Positions 42,976-51,932 of a stretch of 64,000 bases of DNA are shown one piece after another. The notes beneath the pieces are model-generated. The model saw only the letters and a program-made list of their open reading frames with translations, had not been told where the DNA came from and did no database searches. The translations under genes and the position numbers were made by a program. Origin of the DNA: Nocardia kruczakiae NBRC 101016 (GTDB taxonomy: Bacteria > Actinomycetota > Actinomycetes > Mycobacteriales > Mycobacteriaceae); the NCBI RefSeq assembly GCF_001612965.1, contig NZ_BDBL01000028.1:1-64000 (forward strand), written 5' to 3'. Each line of letters starts with the position of its first letter. Position 1 is the first letter of the stretch.

Positions 42976-43719
42976 CTACCGACGGCCGAGCGCCTGCCGG
43001 ACCAGAAGTGGTATCTGGGTCGCCCGTTCGATTCCGAGGGTGCGGCGGGTGCCCGTATGCCAGGTGCGCTCGAACAATTGTTTGGCGGCGGCGACGGCGG
43101 GTGCCGGGCGCGCCGCGATACGATCGGCCAATTTCTCGGCATCGGCGCGCGGATCCTCGCTGACCTCGGTGATCAATCCGATGCGCGCGGCATAGGCGGC
43201 GTCGACGGGGTCGGCGGTCATGGTCAGCAGGAGCGCCTTGTCCACGCCGATCAGACGCGACAACGTGACCGCGCCCGACATATCCGGGATCAGGCCGTGG
43301 GCGACTTCCATCACGGCGAAATCGGAATCCGGTGTGGCGAAACGGATATCGGCCGCCAACGCCAATTGCAGTCCGCCGCCGAAACAATGGCCGTGCACCG
43401 CCGCGATCACCGGCTGCGGCAGTCGCCGCCACGCCCAGCACGCCTCCTGAAAGGCATTGGTGCCCAGCCACGGTAGCGGCAGGAAATTGCGCACGATACT
43501 CAGCGGGTCGCCGGTCGCCTTCGCGATATCCAGACCACTGGAGAAACTGGGCCCGTTGCCGGCGAGGATGACGGAGCGAATCTCGTCGCGTTTTCCGATC
43601 ACCCGCGCCACCCGCACGAGATCGTTCAACATGTCGATGGTGAGCCCGTTGTGTTTGTCGGGCCGGTCGAGTTCGACGTAGGCACGATCACCGTCGAAGG
43701 TCAGGGATACGTCGCTCAT
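42976..43719 (-). CDS. Enoyl-CoA hydratase/isomerase (crotonase)
   Basis: 247 residues. Crotonase fold: RPDKHNGLTIDML for CoA binding, oxyanion-hole loop GNGPSFSSGLDIAK and HGHCFGGGLQLALAADIRFA. Position of a catalytic glutamate is in EVAHGLIPDMSG, where the usual E/E pair is not complete, so isomerase or hydrolase activity is as likely as hydration. Runs ahead of the alpha/beta hydrolase gene on the same strand. Confidence 0.88.
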   Translation of the reverse strand: MSDVSLTFDGDRAYVELDRPDKHNGLTIDMLNDLVRVARVIGKRDEIRSVILAGNGPSFSSGLDIAKATGDPLSIVRNFLPLPWLGTNAFQEACWAWRRLPQPVIAAVHGHCFGGGLQLALAADIRFATPDSDFAVMEVAHGLIPDMSGAVTLSRLIGVDKALLLTMTADPVDAAYAARIGLITEVSEDPRADAEKLADRIAARPAPAVAAAKQLFERTWHTGTRRTLGIERATQIPLLVRQALGRR

Positions 43720-43755
43720 CGCTCACTCCGTGCTGCTCGGATCGGCCTCCCGTGG

Positions 43756-44541
43756 TTACCCGCGGGTAGGCATCTGCTCGAGGATTATCTTCGCGCAACC
43801 GGCCGGGTCGTCGTAGAACGGTGTGTGGCCGCTGCCGGGCAGGGTGACGTGCCGGGCCTGGGGAAGCCACTGCCGCGCCCGCCGGCTCTGCGTCCGATAG
43901 GTGAGCAGAATGTCGCGGTTGCCCCAGGCGATCGTGACCGGAATGCGGGCGAGCCGCCCACCGTCGCGCAGCCGCGCGTGATCGAAAGAGGCCAGGGCCG
44001 AGCGGAATCCGGGGGCGCCGAGGACGCCGTCCACGGTCTCCACCGCGGTCCGGGTGTCCAGCGCCCACGGCCGGCCGAACACGATGCTCAGGAAGGCGGT
44101 CCGCCCGGCCGGCGTGCCGAGAATGGCCGGCAGTTGCTTGCGCAGCCCGCGGCCCAGGGTGGCCGCGCGGGCGAGCGCCTGCTGACACCAGATGCGCCCG
44201 GCGTCGGACCAGAAGCCGATCGGTGAATACGCGGTCACCGAACTCGCCACACCGCGGGCCCCGAGGTTCAGCGCGATCAGGCCGCCCATGGAGTTGCCGG
44301 CGAGGTGGGGACGCTCCAGGCCCTGTTCGGTGAGGAATGCGTGCAGGGCGTCGGTGAGGGTGTCGACCGTGGTGTGCGGGAGCGGGTCGGACCCGCCGAA
44401 ACCGGGAAGGTCGACCGCGATGACGTCGAAATGGGCCGCCAGCGTGTCGATGACCGGTTCCCACACCTGCCAGCGACTGCCGACGCCGTGGATCAGGACC
44501 AGGGGTTCACCGGTGCCGACCCGGTGATGGTTCAACATCAT
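43756..44541 (-). CDS. Alpha/beta hydrolase
   Basis: 261 residues. Oxyanion LVLIHGVGSRWQ, nucleophile elbow AGNSMGGLIALN (serine in the G-N-S-M-G form), and histidine near LPGSGHTPFYDDP. Substrate unknown; similar proteins are annotated as haloalkane dehalogenase- or epoxide hydrolase-like, but the nucleophile is serine. The ATG at 44541 has GGGAG 6 nt upstream. Followed on the minus strand by the crotonase gene (36 bp), a possible two-gene operon. Confidence 0.86.
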   Translation of the reverse strand: MMLNHHRVGTGEPLVLIHGVGSRWQVWEPVIDTLAAHFDVIAVDLPGFGGSDPLPHTTVDTLTDALHAFLTEQGLERPHLAGNSMGGLIALNLGARGVASSVTAYSPIGFWSDAGRIWCQQALARAATLGRGLRKQLPAILGTPAGRTAFLSIVFGRPWALDTRTAVETVDGVLGAPGFRSALASFDHARLRDGGRLARIPVTIAWGNRDILLTYRTQSRRARQWLPQARHVTLPGSGHTPFYDDPAGCAKIILEQMPTRG

Positions 44542-44790
44542 TCGAAACTCCCGCACCGAGACTCGGACGCCGACGAGGAACGGGGACACCCTAGCAATCA
44601 TTGACGCGATGCCAACAGAGGTCACGGCCCCGCGAACGACGGATCCGGCCGCGGCGCCGTTGTGAAGGCTCCGTATTCGCGACACTCGGACTGTTGTCCG
44701 GCCGCGTGATGCGGCAGTATCACCTGCGCGGTTCGTGTCCGGTCCCGCCGGAGCGCGCCATAGCTGATACGCCTGAGAATTGAGGAACAG

Positions 44791-45123
44791 TTGAGGATTT
44801 CGCTGATCGCCGCCGTCTGCATCGCCCTGCCGCTGCTGGGTGCGTGCGGCTCCGACAAGGATTCGGAGCCGACCGTCACCCAGGCCGACCTGTCGAAGTC
44901 CCTGCAGTCCAGCGGCCTCAAGGATGCGAAACTCGCCGATTGCGCCGCCAAACTCTATGTGGACGAAGGCATTTCGCAGGACGGCCTGCGCAAGATGACC
45001 AAGCCCGGCAGCAATGCCCAGGTGGCCGACGGTTCGATGGGCGGCCTGAGCAAGGAGGACTCCGACAAGGCGCGCGCGGCGACCCAGAAGATCGCGACCA
45101 CCTGCGTCGCGGCGCCGCAGTAG
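44791..45123 (+). CDS. Small lipoprotein
   Basis: 110 residues from a TTG start with GAGGAAC upstream. Signal peptide MRISLIAAVCIALPLLGACGSD with the lipobox LGAC. The mature part is helical, with one cysteine in LADCAAKLY and another in IATTCVAAP that could form a disulfide. No family that I recognise. 249 bp of sequence between it and the divergent hydrolase gene holds no other gene that I can support. Confidence 0.8.
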   Translation: MRISLIAAVCIALPLLGACGSDKDSEPTVTQADLSKSLQSSGLKDAKLADCAAKLYVDEGISQDGLRKMTKPGSNAQVADGSMGGLSKEDSDKARAATQKIATTCVAAPQ

Positions 45124-45196
45124 TACCGCGCGCCGATCACCGATCGCTCGACGAGTTCGCCCGCCCGAACGCCTCCGGACCGATCTACCGTGGGGT

Positions 45197-45976
45197 ATGG
45201 CCACAGCGGAGTACCAGCACCTGCTCGTCGAGCGCAACGGTGAGACCGTTCGCATCACGATGAATCGGCCGGACCGGCGCAATGCGCTCTCGGCCGAGCA
45301 TCTGAGGGAGTTGTTGTCGGCATTTCGCTGGGCGGGCGGCAGTGATGCCAGCGGGATCGTTCTGGCCGCGAACGGTCCCGTCTTCTCCGCCGGGCACGAT
45401 TTCGCCGATGTCGCCGCCCGCGACCTGCTCGGCGTCCGCGACCTGCTGGCCCTGTGCACCGAGGTCATGTCGACCGTCGAATCCGTGCCTCAGGTCGTGG
45501 TGGCACGTGTGCACGGCCTGGCGACCGCCGCCGGATGCCAGCTGGTGGCCTCCTGCGATCTCGCCGTCGCCGCCGAATCGGCCGGCTTCGCTCTGCCGGG
45601 CGGTAAGGGCGGCTGGTTCTGCCACACCCCGGCCGTTCCGGTGGCCCGGGCGATCGGCCGCAAACGCCTGATGGAACTCGCCCTCACCGGCGATCCGATC
45701 GATGCCCGCACCGCCGCCGACTGGGGACTGATCAATCGCGCCGTCCCCGACGCCGATCTGGACCGGGCGGTCACCGACCTGCTCACCAGGGCCACCCGGG
45801 GCAGCCGGGCGAGTAAGGCGCTGGGCAAGCGGACGCTGTACGCACAGCTCGACCGCCCCGAGGACGACGCCTACGCGATCGCGCTCGAGGTCATGGCCGC
45901 CGCGTCCCAGCTGCCCGGTGCGCGCGAGGGTATGGATGCCTTCCTGAACAAGCGCACGCCGGTCTGGCCGGACTAG
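45197..45976 (+). CDS. Enoyl-CoA hydratase/isomerase family protein
   Basis: 259 residues. NRPDRRNALSAEHL for CoA binding, GPVFSAGHDFADV as oxyanion loop and HGLATAAGCQLVASCDLAVA, then LPGGKGGWFCHTP. Distinct from the crotonase at 42976. The ALPGGKGGWF stretch has no obvious catalytic glutamate, so the reaction is uncertain. Follows the lipoprotein gene by 73 bp. Confidence 0.87.
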   Translation: MATAEYQHLLVERNGETVRITMNRPDRRNALSAEHLRELLSAFRWAGGSDASGIVLAANGPVFSAGHDFADVAARDLLGVRDLLALCTEVMSTVESVPQVVVARVHGLATAAGCQLVASCDLAVAAESAGFALPGGKGGWFCHTPAVPVARAIGRKRLMELALTGDPIDARTAADWGLINRAVPDADLDRAVTDLLTRATRGSRASKALGKRTLYAQLDRPEDDAYAIALEVMAAASQLPGAREGMDAFLNKRTPVWPD

Positions 45977-45996
45977 GCCGGCCGTCGGCGGGAGGG

Positions 45997-46029
45997 CGCC
46001 GATTCGGCCGTGATCGAGCCGAATCGGCG
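45997..46029. terminator. Bidirectional terminator
   Basis: CGCCGATTCGGC (45997-46008) pairs with GCCGAATCGGCG (46018-46029), between the convergent crotonase and HesB-like genes. Confidence 0.82.
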
Positions 46030-46034
46030 TCGGT

Positions 46035-46334
46035 CTAGTGCCCCGCGGTGTTCGGGTCCTGCTGGGCGAGCACGAAGGTGCCCTGCCCGTCCGGGCCCAG
46101 TCCGGTGTCGAGAATCTTGTCGTCCAGGAAGTCGACGACGTGCTCGTCGAGGAAGACCCGCGGGCCTTCCGCATTGAGCACCTGATCCTGGTCCGCGGGC
46201 CCCGCGGCTACTGCGAGCTGCAGGGTCTCGGCGCCGTCGTTGGTGGAGATGCGCAGTCCCGCATCGTCGGGCATCCCGTCCGCGGAGGTGATGGTGCGAA
46301 CGGCCTCGATGGCAGTGGGCGTGAGCATGAGCAT
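46035..46334 (-). CDS. HesB/IscA-like protein lacking cysteine
   Basis: 99 residues: LTPTAIEAVRTI, DAGLRISTNDGAETLQLAV and RVFLDEHVVDFLDDKILDT reproduce the HesB/A-type Fe-S scaffold fold, but the protein contains no cysteine at all, so it cannot hold a cluster in the usual way. Such proteins are often annotated as adhesins in actinobacteria. Function unknown. Upstream 387 bp, up to the tRNA gene, contains no coding sequence that I can support. Confidence 0.75.
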   Translation of the reverse strand: MLMLTPTAIEAVRTITSADGMPDDAGLRISTNDGAETLQLAVAAGPADQDQVLNAEGPRVFLDEHVVDFLDDKILDTGLGPDGQGTFVLAQQDPNTAGH

Positions 46335-46721
46335 CTGTCCGGTTTCCTTCCGCCGTCGTCACAGGTCACGGTCGGTGCGATAGATCCGTGCCGTGGACCG
46401 GCCCTCCGACCCGGCCGCTCGACGTCCACGGCACCCAGCACCTCGGGAGGGGTAGCCACGATTCGCCCCGCCTAACCTTTCGGCCGGAATCAGCGCTGTA
46501 CGCGGGCTCGGGCGTTTCGGTCGCCGCGGTTGCAGGGATCTCGCCGTGCGGCGGATCGAGGTGACGTTCGGCATCGACCTCGGCGTCGGCTGATGAAGAC
46601 TCCGGCCGAAGTCATCGGCTGTCGGTAGCTCACCGGCAGCCGAAGTGAAAGAGAGACAAGGGAATTCGTCCGGATGGACGTATCGCGCACCCGATGGGCG
46701 CTGTCGCGGGGAAGAAGAGAG
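46335..46721. other. Non-coding gap between the HesB-like gene and tRNA-Gly
   Basis: 387 bp without a convincing gene. Two hairpins are visible: GTGCCGTGGAC (46388-46398) with GTCCACGGCAC (46424-46434), and CGGCTGTCGG (46616-46625) with CCGGCAGCCG (46633-46642, one G-T pair). The second may terminate the tRNA transcript, which runs toward it. The first lies just upstream of the HesB-like gene and could affect its expression. Confidence 0.5.
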
Positions 46722-46792
46722 AGCCGGTGACGGGAATCGAACCCGCACTCTCAGCTTGGGAAGCTGATGTTCTACCACTAAACTACACCGGC
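46722..46792 (-). tRNA. tRNA-Gly(CCC)
   Basis: The reverse strand folds as a 71-nt tRNA: acceptor stem GCCGGTG/CACCGGC, D arm around TAGTTTAGTGGTAGAAC, anticodon arm TCAGC-TTCCCAA-GCTGA with anticodon CCC, and T arm GCGGGTTCGATTCCCGT. No 3' CCA is encoded. Reads the GGG glycine codon. Confidence 0.95.
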
Positions 46793-46889
46793 CGGCGCGT
46801 GAGGCACTGCAGAGAAGATAGCAGAGGCCGTCCCCGAGGTCACAACTTCCCACCTAGAACGGCCCGGCCCCGATGGGGCGAATCGCCAC

Positions 46890-46925
46890 CCGGCCGGGCG
46901 ACCGTCGCGGCGGTCGCCCGGGCCG
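46890..46925 (-). terminator. Terminator after the P450 gene
   Basis: CCGGCCGGGCGACCG near 46890-46904 pairs with CGGTCGCCCGGGCCGG (46911-46926) with one bulged base, 13 nt beyond the P450 stop. Very GC-rich, no T tract. Confidence 0.65.
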
Positions 46926-46938
46926 GGGGATGCGGTTG

Positions 46939-48222
46939 CTACATCACGGGCAGCGGTGGCGATTTCGGAAAGACGACCGGCAACGAGGTCAGTGCCCGGT
47001 GGAACGGGCCGGGCCGCCATTCCAGTTGTGCGGCCGGGACGGCCAACTGGATCTCCGGCAGCGCGTCGAAGAGTTGGTCGATGGCGTTCTGGACCGTCAG
47101 ATAGGCCACCGATTTGGCGGGGCAGGCGTGCGGCCCGGTACTCCAGGCCAGATGCGAACGGTTGCCGATACTGCTCGCCGCTTCGCCGCGGATCTTCGGA
47201 TCGTTGTTGCATGCCGCGAGGCTGATCAGGACCGGCTGGTTGGCGGGCAGCCACACGCCGTCGATCATGATCGGCTGCCGGGGATAGGTGGTGCAGAAGT
47301 TGGCCATCGGCGGGTCGTTGAACAGGATTTCGTCGAGGGCGTCGGTGGTGGACAGGTTGCGGCCGAGGATGTCGCCGAACCGGAATCGCTCATCGGTGAG
47401 GATGAGCATCAGCGCATTGTTGATGAGGTTGCGCTGGGCCTCGAAGCCGGCGCCGTAGAAGGACATCAGCTGGGCGAACACCTCGATATCGTTGAGGCCG
47501 TTCGGATGATGGGCCAGCTGTGAGGTGACGTCGTCGCCGGGCTGCTCGCGCCGGAACGCGATGAGTTCCATGAGCGCTTCCTTGAGCATGTCCATACCCT
47601 GCTGACCCCTGACGGTGTCGAACCGGGCCGCCATGCCGTTGGCGACTCGGGTCCCGATGTCGGCGGGGCAGCCGACCATCCGGTTGAGGACCTCGAGGAC
47701 GAGCGGGAACGAGTACTGCATGACGAGATCGGCCGATCCCTGCTCACAGAAGGAGTTGACCAGCGGAACGGCAACCCTTTCCACGATCGCGGGCACGCTG
47801 TGGAGGTCGATGTGGTCGATCGCGGCGACCGACGGAGCGCGGTAGCGGGCATGGGGCGCACCGGTGTTGTACCGGGCCGCCGGATACCACTCCATCATCG
47901 GGCGCACGGGTGAATCCTGCGGAATGGTCTTCTGCCAGGTGCGCGGATCGGAGGGAAAGTGGTCCGGGTCGTTGAGGATGCGAACCGCGACGGCGTAGTC
48001 GATGACCAGGGTGGCAGGCACACCGGGGGCGAGCTCGACGGGAACGAGGGAGGGGTACTGCCCTCGCATCTCGCGATAGGCGGCGTGGGGATCGGCGACG
48101 AATTCGGTTGTGTACATCGGGAATCGGTCGTCGTCGGCATCGAAGGGCGAGCCGTGCTGGACGGGGCACATTCCGGTCGCCGTGGTGTAGGGCTCGGGGA
48201 GGGGTGACTGTGGTGTGGTCAA
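46939..48222 (-). CDS. Cytochrome P450, CYP157-like, without the ExxR arginine
   Basis: 427 residues from a TTG with CTGGAG 8 nt upstream. The haem loop AWSTGPHACPAK supplies the thiolate at C367 (W replaces the usual F). The region PVELAPGVPATLVI and ALDEILFNDPPMANF is typical of the CYP157 family, which lacks the normal ExxR pair; here the residues are E298-I-L-F301. In helix I (GAGFEAQR, 257-264) the conserved Thr of the acid-alcohol pair is missing. Such P450s can be poorly active with standard redox partners or specialised. No ferredoxin gene is adjacent. It is the leftmost gene assigned here to the metabolite locus, with a 265-bp non-coding gap to the antiporter. Confidence 0.85.
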   Translation of the reverse strand: MTTPQSPLPEPYTTATGMCPVQHGSPFDADDDRFPMYTTEFVADPHAAYREMRGQYPSLVPVELAPGVPATLVIDYAVAVRILNDPDHFPSDPRTWQKTIPQDSPVRPMMEWYPAARYNTGAPHARYRAPSVAAIDHIDLHSVPAIVERVAVPLVNSFCEQGSADLVMQYSFPLVLEVLNRMVGCPADIGTRVANGMAARFDTVRGQQGMDMLKEALMELIAFRREQPGDDVTSQLAHHPNGLNDIEVFAQLMSFYGAGFEAQRNLINNALMLILTDERFRFGDILGRNLSTTDALDEILFNDPPMANFCTTYPRQPIMIDGVWLPANQPVLISLAACNNDPKIRGEAASSIGNRSHLAWSTGPHACPAKSVAYLTVQNAIDQLFDALPEIQLAVPAAQLEWRPGPFHRALTSLPVVFPKSPPLPVM

Positions 48223-48487
48223 AGACGGGACTCCAGACGGATGGAACAGAAATTCGACGAGAGCTCGGCGGGTGCGGCACGTGTCGCACTCACATGGGCG
48301 GTGCGAGGAAGACTGTATGCCGGACCGTCTCGACGCCCACAGATCTGCAGACTTCGATGACCTGTCGTGCGGTGCCTGGCGGTTCGCCCACGCAAGCAAC
48401 ATAGCAGCGACGCGGGGACGGTGTCTGCGAACATGGGAGGAGGGCTGCCGCCGCCGGCGCCCGGAGTCGATCGGATGTACTTGCGGT

Positions 48488-49765
48488 TCAGTGCTTTCCG
48501 CTCATATCCGGCGTCTGCACTGCCGCGGTCACGGCGTCCGGATCCGGATGGTGCTCCGAGTCCGGTGCGTGCGGCGGACGCCACGACAGGTCGCCGCCGC
48601 GCGATATGCCGAGCAGACGGAGCATCGGCGCCGTCGAGGCGGTCGTCACCAGGGCCATTATCACCAACAGTGAATACAACTGGGTGCCGATGAGGCCGCT
48701 CGTCAAGCCCACGTTCAGAATCACCAGTTCGGTCAGACCTCGGGTGTTGAGCAGCGCTGCCACGGCGGCGGCCGCCCGCGACCGCATCCCGGTCAGCCGG
48801 CCCGCGACGTAGACGCTGCCGACCTTTCCCGCCACCGCCACCACGATGACCGCGATCAATTCGCCGATCGAGGTCGCGTCGACCGAGCCGAGATCGACGG
48901 CCAGCCCGGCGATCACGAAGAAGCCGGGCATCAGCAGCAGGCACAGAATTCGCACACCGGACTCGACCGTCCGGCGGCGTTCGCGCGGGAATATGACACC
49001 GAACGCGAAAGCGCCGAAGATCAGGTGCAAGCCGATCCATTCGGTGATCGCGGCGAGCCCGAGCGCACCACCCACGCCGAGCACGATCATCGTCTGCTGG
49101 GTGCCCGATTCCGAGATCCGGGCCAGCAGCGGCCGCACGAACCACCACAGCAGGCCGACCAGCGGGAGGAGCAGGACGAGCCGCCACCCGACGCCGCCCG
49201 GGTGCGCGAGCGCGAGCACGACGGCCAGGACCGACCACGCCACCACGTCGACCAGCGCCGCGCAGGCCAGGCTGAGCTGTCCGATCTCGGTGCGAACCAG
49301 ATTGCGGTCGTGCAGGATTCGCGCCAGCACCGGAAAGGCGGTCACCGCCATCGCGCAGCCGACGAACAGGGCGAAGTGCAGCCGGTTGCCGGTGGTGTGG
49401 CGTGCCAGGACGGTGATCGCGACCGCGCTTCCCAGCGCGAAGGGGATCGCGTAGGCCGCCGCCGACACCGCGGGTATCGAACGGCGGGCACCGCGGAAGA
49501 TCTCCCGATCGAGTTCCAGACCGGCGACGAACATGAACACCGCCACTCCGATATTGGCGAGCAGCGTCAGATACGAGCGTCCGGCTTCGGGAAACAGGGT
49601 GGCGGACAGGTGATGTCCGATGACGGTGGGACCGGCGAGGATTCCGGCCGCGATCTCGCCGATGACCGGTGGCTGCCCGATCTTTTCGGCGAGCCAGCCG
49701 AGCAGGTGTGCGGCCGCCATGATGAGAACCAGGTCGAGCAGGACCGTGATGGTGGGAGCAGGCAC
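48488..49765 (-). CDS. Kef-type cation:proton antiporter (CPA2)
   Basis: 425 residues, about 12 membrane segments. N-terminal LLGWLAEKIGQPPVIGEIAAGILAGPTVIG (in part) and FMFVAGLELDREIF carry the monovalent cation:proton antiporter hallmark around membrane segments 1-5. The C-terminus is short, without the RCK/TrkA-N domain of full Kef systems. GTG start immediately follows the stop of the chorismate-lyase-like gene on the minus strand (stop TGA then GTG), so the two are probably cotranslated. It could provide ion or pH balance; a specific link to the metabolite is inferred only from position. Confidence 0.85.
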   Translation of the reverse strand: MPAPTITVLLDLVLIMAAAHLLGWLAEKIGQPPVIGEIAAGILAGPTVIGHHLSATLFPEAGRSYLTLLANIGVAVFMFVAGLELDREIFRGARRSIPAVSAAAYAIPFALGSAVAITVLARHTTGNRLHFALFVGCAMAVTAFPVLARILHDRNLVRTEIGQLSLACAALVDVVAWSVLAVVLALAHPGGVGWRLVLLLPLVGLLWWFVRPLLARISESGTQQTMIVLGVGGALGLAAITEWIGLHLIFGAFAFGVIFPRERRRTVESGVRILCLLLMPGFFVIAGLAVDLGSVDATSIGELIAVIVVAVAGKVGSVYVAGRLTGMRSRAAAAVAALLNTRGLTELVILNVGLTSGLIGTQLYSLLVIMALVTTASTAPMLRLLGISRGGDLSWRPPHAPDSEHHPDPDAVTAAVQTPDMSGKH

Positions 49766-50398
49766 TCAATTCTCCTCGGAGACATCATCTCGCAGAGCCG
49801 GTTCCGGCAGCGGCCCGGTCGTGTGTGCGGGCGGGACGACCGCGGGATGGAAAACTTCGCGGATATAGCACACGGGACGGCGGCCGAGCGTCATGATGTA
49901 TGCCCTGGACGCACTGGGCCGGCCGTCCGGCCACGGCCGGATACCCGCCCAGAGCAGGCGGCGGCGCTGGGGCAGGCCGCGGGTGAGCAAGCCGTGGCCG
50001 ATCGGCATCCGGACATCGTCGATGCCGCTGGTGGCGGCCGACTGTGGCACGGCCACAACGTAATTGATCGAGACGATCGCCAGTGCCGGAGTGACCAGAC
50101 GGGAGCGCCGGACCAGCGCGCCCTCGGCATCCCGCAGCCGGAGTTCGTCGACGATGAATGTGGGCAGTGTGCGGGGCGGAACCTGGTGCTGGCGCAGGAC
50201 GTGCACGCTCAACGTCGTCTCGAGGATGTGTTCGAGCGCCGTGGTCGTGAGGCCCTCGCCCGACAGCAGGGATCGGGTCGTGGGGTGGTGGAATCGCTCG
50301 ATCTGCGTGGCCGGGTTCGTCCGGAATCCCGGCCCGCTGGGCGTCGGTTCGCTCAGCGGGCCGGGGGCGGATCCTGTGACGGTCACTGTCGACTCCAC
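49766..50398 (-). CDS. UbiC/DUF98-family chorismate lyase-like protein
   Basis: 210 residues. LLSGEGLTTTALEHIL, ALVRRSRLVTP (candidate chorismate-binding arginines R97, R98 and R100), MPIGHGLLTRG and GRRPVCYIREVFHP with E181 match the chorismate--pyruvate lyase/Rv2949c-type (DUF98) pattern. These enzymes split chorismate into hydroxybenzoate and pyruvate. I rate the family as likely, not proven. It would supply a hydroxybenzoate to the locus. GTG start, 37 nt after the halogenase stop; its TGA abuts the antiporter GTG. Confidence 0.65.
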   Translation of the reverse strand: MESTVTVTGSAPGPLSEPTPSGPGFRTNPATQIERFHHPTTRSLLSGEGLTTTALEHILETTLSVHVLRQHQVPPRTLPTFIVDELRLRDAEGALVRRSRLVTPALAIVSINYVVAVPQSAATSGIDDVRMPIGHGLLTRGLPQRRRLLWAGIRPWPDGRPSASRAYIMTLGRRPVCYIREVFHPAVVPPAHTTGPLPEPALRDDVSEEN

Positions 50399-50435
50399 GT
50401 CTCGGTTCGCACCGGGAGTCCTGGTGACGTCACCG

Positions 50436-51932
50436 CTAGAGTGCGGCGCCGGCGCCCTTGCGGGGCGGTTGGACCGGCAGCGCCACGGCCTCGCGCTCGG
50501 CGTCGGAGCGCGGGCGGCTCGTCAGGCCGAACACCGGTTCGGTGGTGATGCGGATCTCGCCCATCTCGGTGTCGGACAGCGGATCACGCCAGTGGTCCCA
50601 GACCGGCGACATATCCAGTCCGCCCATGTACTTGATGTTGACCCCGTCGGTGTCCGGGGCGGTGTGCAGGCGCTCCGCCTCGGAGACGATGACCTCGGTG
50701 CCGGTACGGTCCTGATCGCCCGTGGTCTCGCCGACGTCGGTCAGACCGGCCATGATCCGGGTGAACGACTGTTCGGGTGAATCGCCGTCGTGGACGTCGG
50801 TGAGTTTGTGCGCGTGCGCGAAGTATTCCTCGGAACCGATGTAGTGCTCGTACATCCGGGAGACCAGGGAGAGGAACCGGGTGTAGCCGCGGCGGTAGGT
50901 GTATTCGTAGTACGCCAGCGCATCGGTCTCGGACATCTCACCGCGCAGTGTGGTCGCGATCGCCGCCGCGGACACGAGCCCGGAATAGGTCGCCAGGTGG
51001 ACTCCGGTGGACAGCAACGGGTCCAGGAAGCATGCCGCGTCGCCGACGAGGACGTAGCCGGGCCCGCAGAACCGGTCGGCGACATAGGAGTAGTCCTGTT
51101 CGGCCCGCACGTCGGCGATCTGCTCCGCACCCTCGAGCATTTCGCACATCGGCTTGCTCTCCCGGATGGTCTCCACGTAGTACGACTGGCGCGAATCGTG
51201 CCCGCGCAGCTTTTCCGCGGCCACTCGCGCCGAGATCACATAGCCGACGCTGGTACGACCGTCGGCGAGCGGAATGTTCCAGAACCAGCCGCCCTCCGGG
51301 GTCGACACCACGTTGATCGCGCCCTCCGGGCTGTCCGGGTGCAGATGTGCGCCCTTCCAGTACGACCAGATCGCGACGTTGCGGAAGGCGGGATGTTGGC
51401 GCCGCATACCGAAGTGCTTGGCCAGCAACCCGTCTCGGCCGGTGGCGTCGACGAGGAAGTCGAACTCGGCGGTGTGGACGGTGTCGTCGCCGGCCTCGAC
51501 CCATTCCGCCGCGGTCGGACGTTCACCGTCGAACAGGATGTTCTTGACGGTCGCCTGTTCGATGACCTGCGCACCCTGGTCGGCGGCGTTGCGCAGCAGG
51601 AGGTCGTCGAAGGTGGCCCGGTCGACCTGCCAGGACCATGCCTCGGCATCGACGAGCTTGGACCAGTCCAGCAACCAGGTGTCGTTCTGCCACTGGAAGT
51701 AGCCGCCGCGCTTGATCTGGAAGCCGTGCGCGGCGACCCGGTCGTAGGCGCCGGATATCCGCAGCGTGGACAGGCACGAGGCCAGCAGTGATTCTCCGAT
51801 GTGGTAGCGCGGGAACGTATCCCGCTCCAGGAGGGTCACCTGTACTCCGGACCGTGCGAGCAGTGCGGCGGCGGTGGACCCCGCCGGGCCGCCGCCTACC
51901 ACCAGAACGCGCGGAATTTCGTTGTTCCCCAT
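50436..51932 (-). CDS. FAD-dependent halogenase (carrier-bound or phenolic substrate type)
   Basis: 498 residues. GGGPAGS (13-19) binds FAD; FPRYHIGESLL follows; K74 in FQIKRGG is at the place of the halogenating lysine; W216-F-W-N-I-P221 is the halogenase WxWxIP motif that blocks monooxygenase chemistry; GDAACFLDPLLSTGVHLA (297-314) is typical of the PltA/CndH-like branch acting on phenolic or carrier-protein-bound substrates. It needs FADH2 from a reductase, O2 and chloride or bromide. ATG with AGGGAG 5 nt upstream. First gene of the left arm operon with the lyase and antiporter. No flavin reductase is visible within the window. Confidence 0.9.
   Translation of the reverse strand: MGNNEIPRVLVVGGGPAGSTAAALLARSGVQVTLLERDTFPRYHIGESLLASCLSTLRISGAYDRVAAHGFQIKRGGYFQWQNDTWLLDWSKLVDAEAWSWQVDRATFDDLLLRNAADQGAQVIEQATVKNILFDGERPTAAEWVEAGDDTVHTAEFDFLVDATGRDGLLAKHFGMRRQHPAFRNVAIWSYWKGAHLHPDSPEGAINVVSTPEGGWFWNIPLADGRTSVGYVISARVAAEKLRGHDSRQSYYVETIRESKPMCEMLEGAEQIADVRAEQDYSYVADRFCGPGYVLVGDAACFLDPLLSTGVHLATYSGLVSAAAIATTLRGEMSETDALAYYEYTYRRGYTRFLSLVSRMYEHYIGSEEYFAHAHKLTDVHDGDSPEQSFTRIMAGLTDVGETTGDQDRTGTEVIVSEAERLHTAPDTDGVNIKYMGGLDMSPVWDHWRDPLSDTEMGEIRITTEPVFGLTSRPRSDAEREAVALPVQPPRKGAGAAL

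Noticed and set aside
46359..46853. Minus-strand frame covering the tRNA-Gly region
   Set aside because: It contains the tRNA-Gly gene read in antisense to any protein sense; the tRNA cloverleaf explains the sequence.
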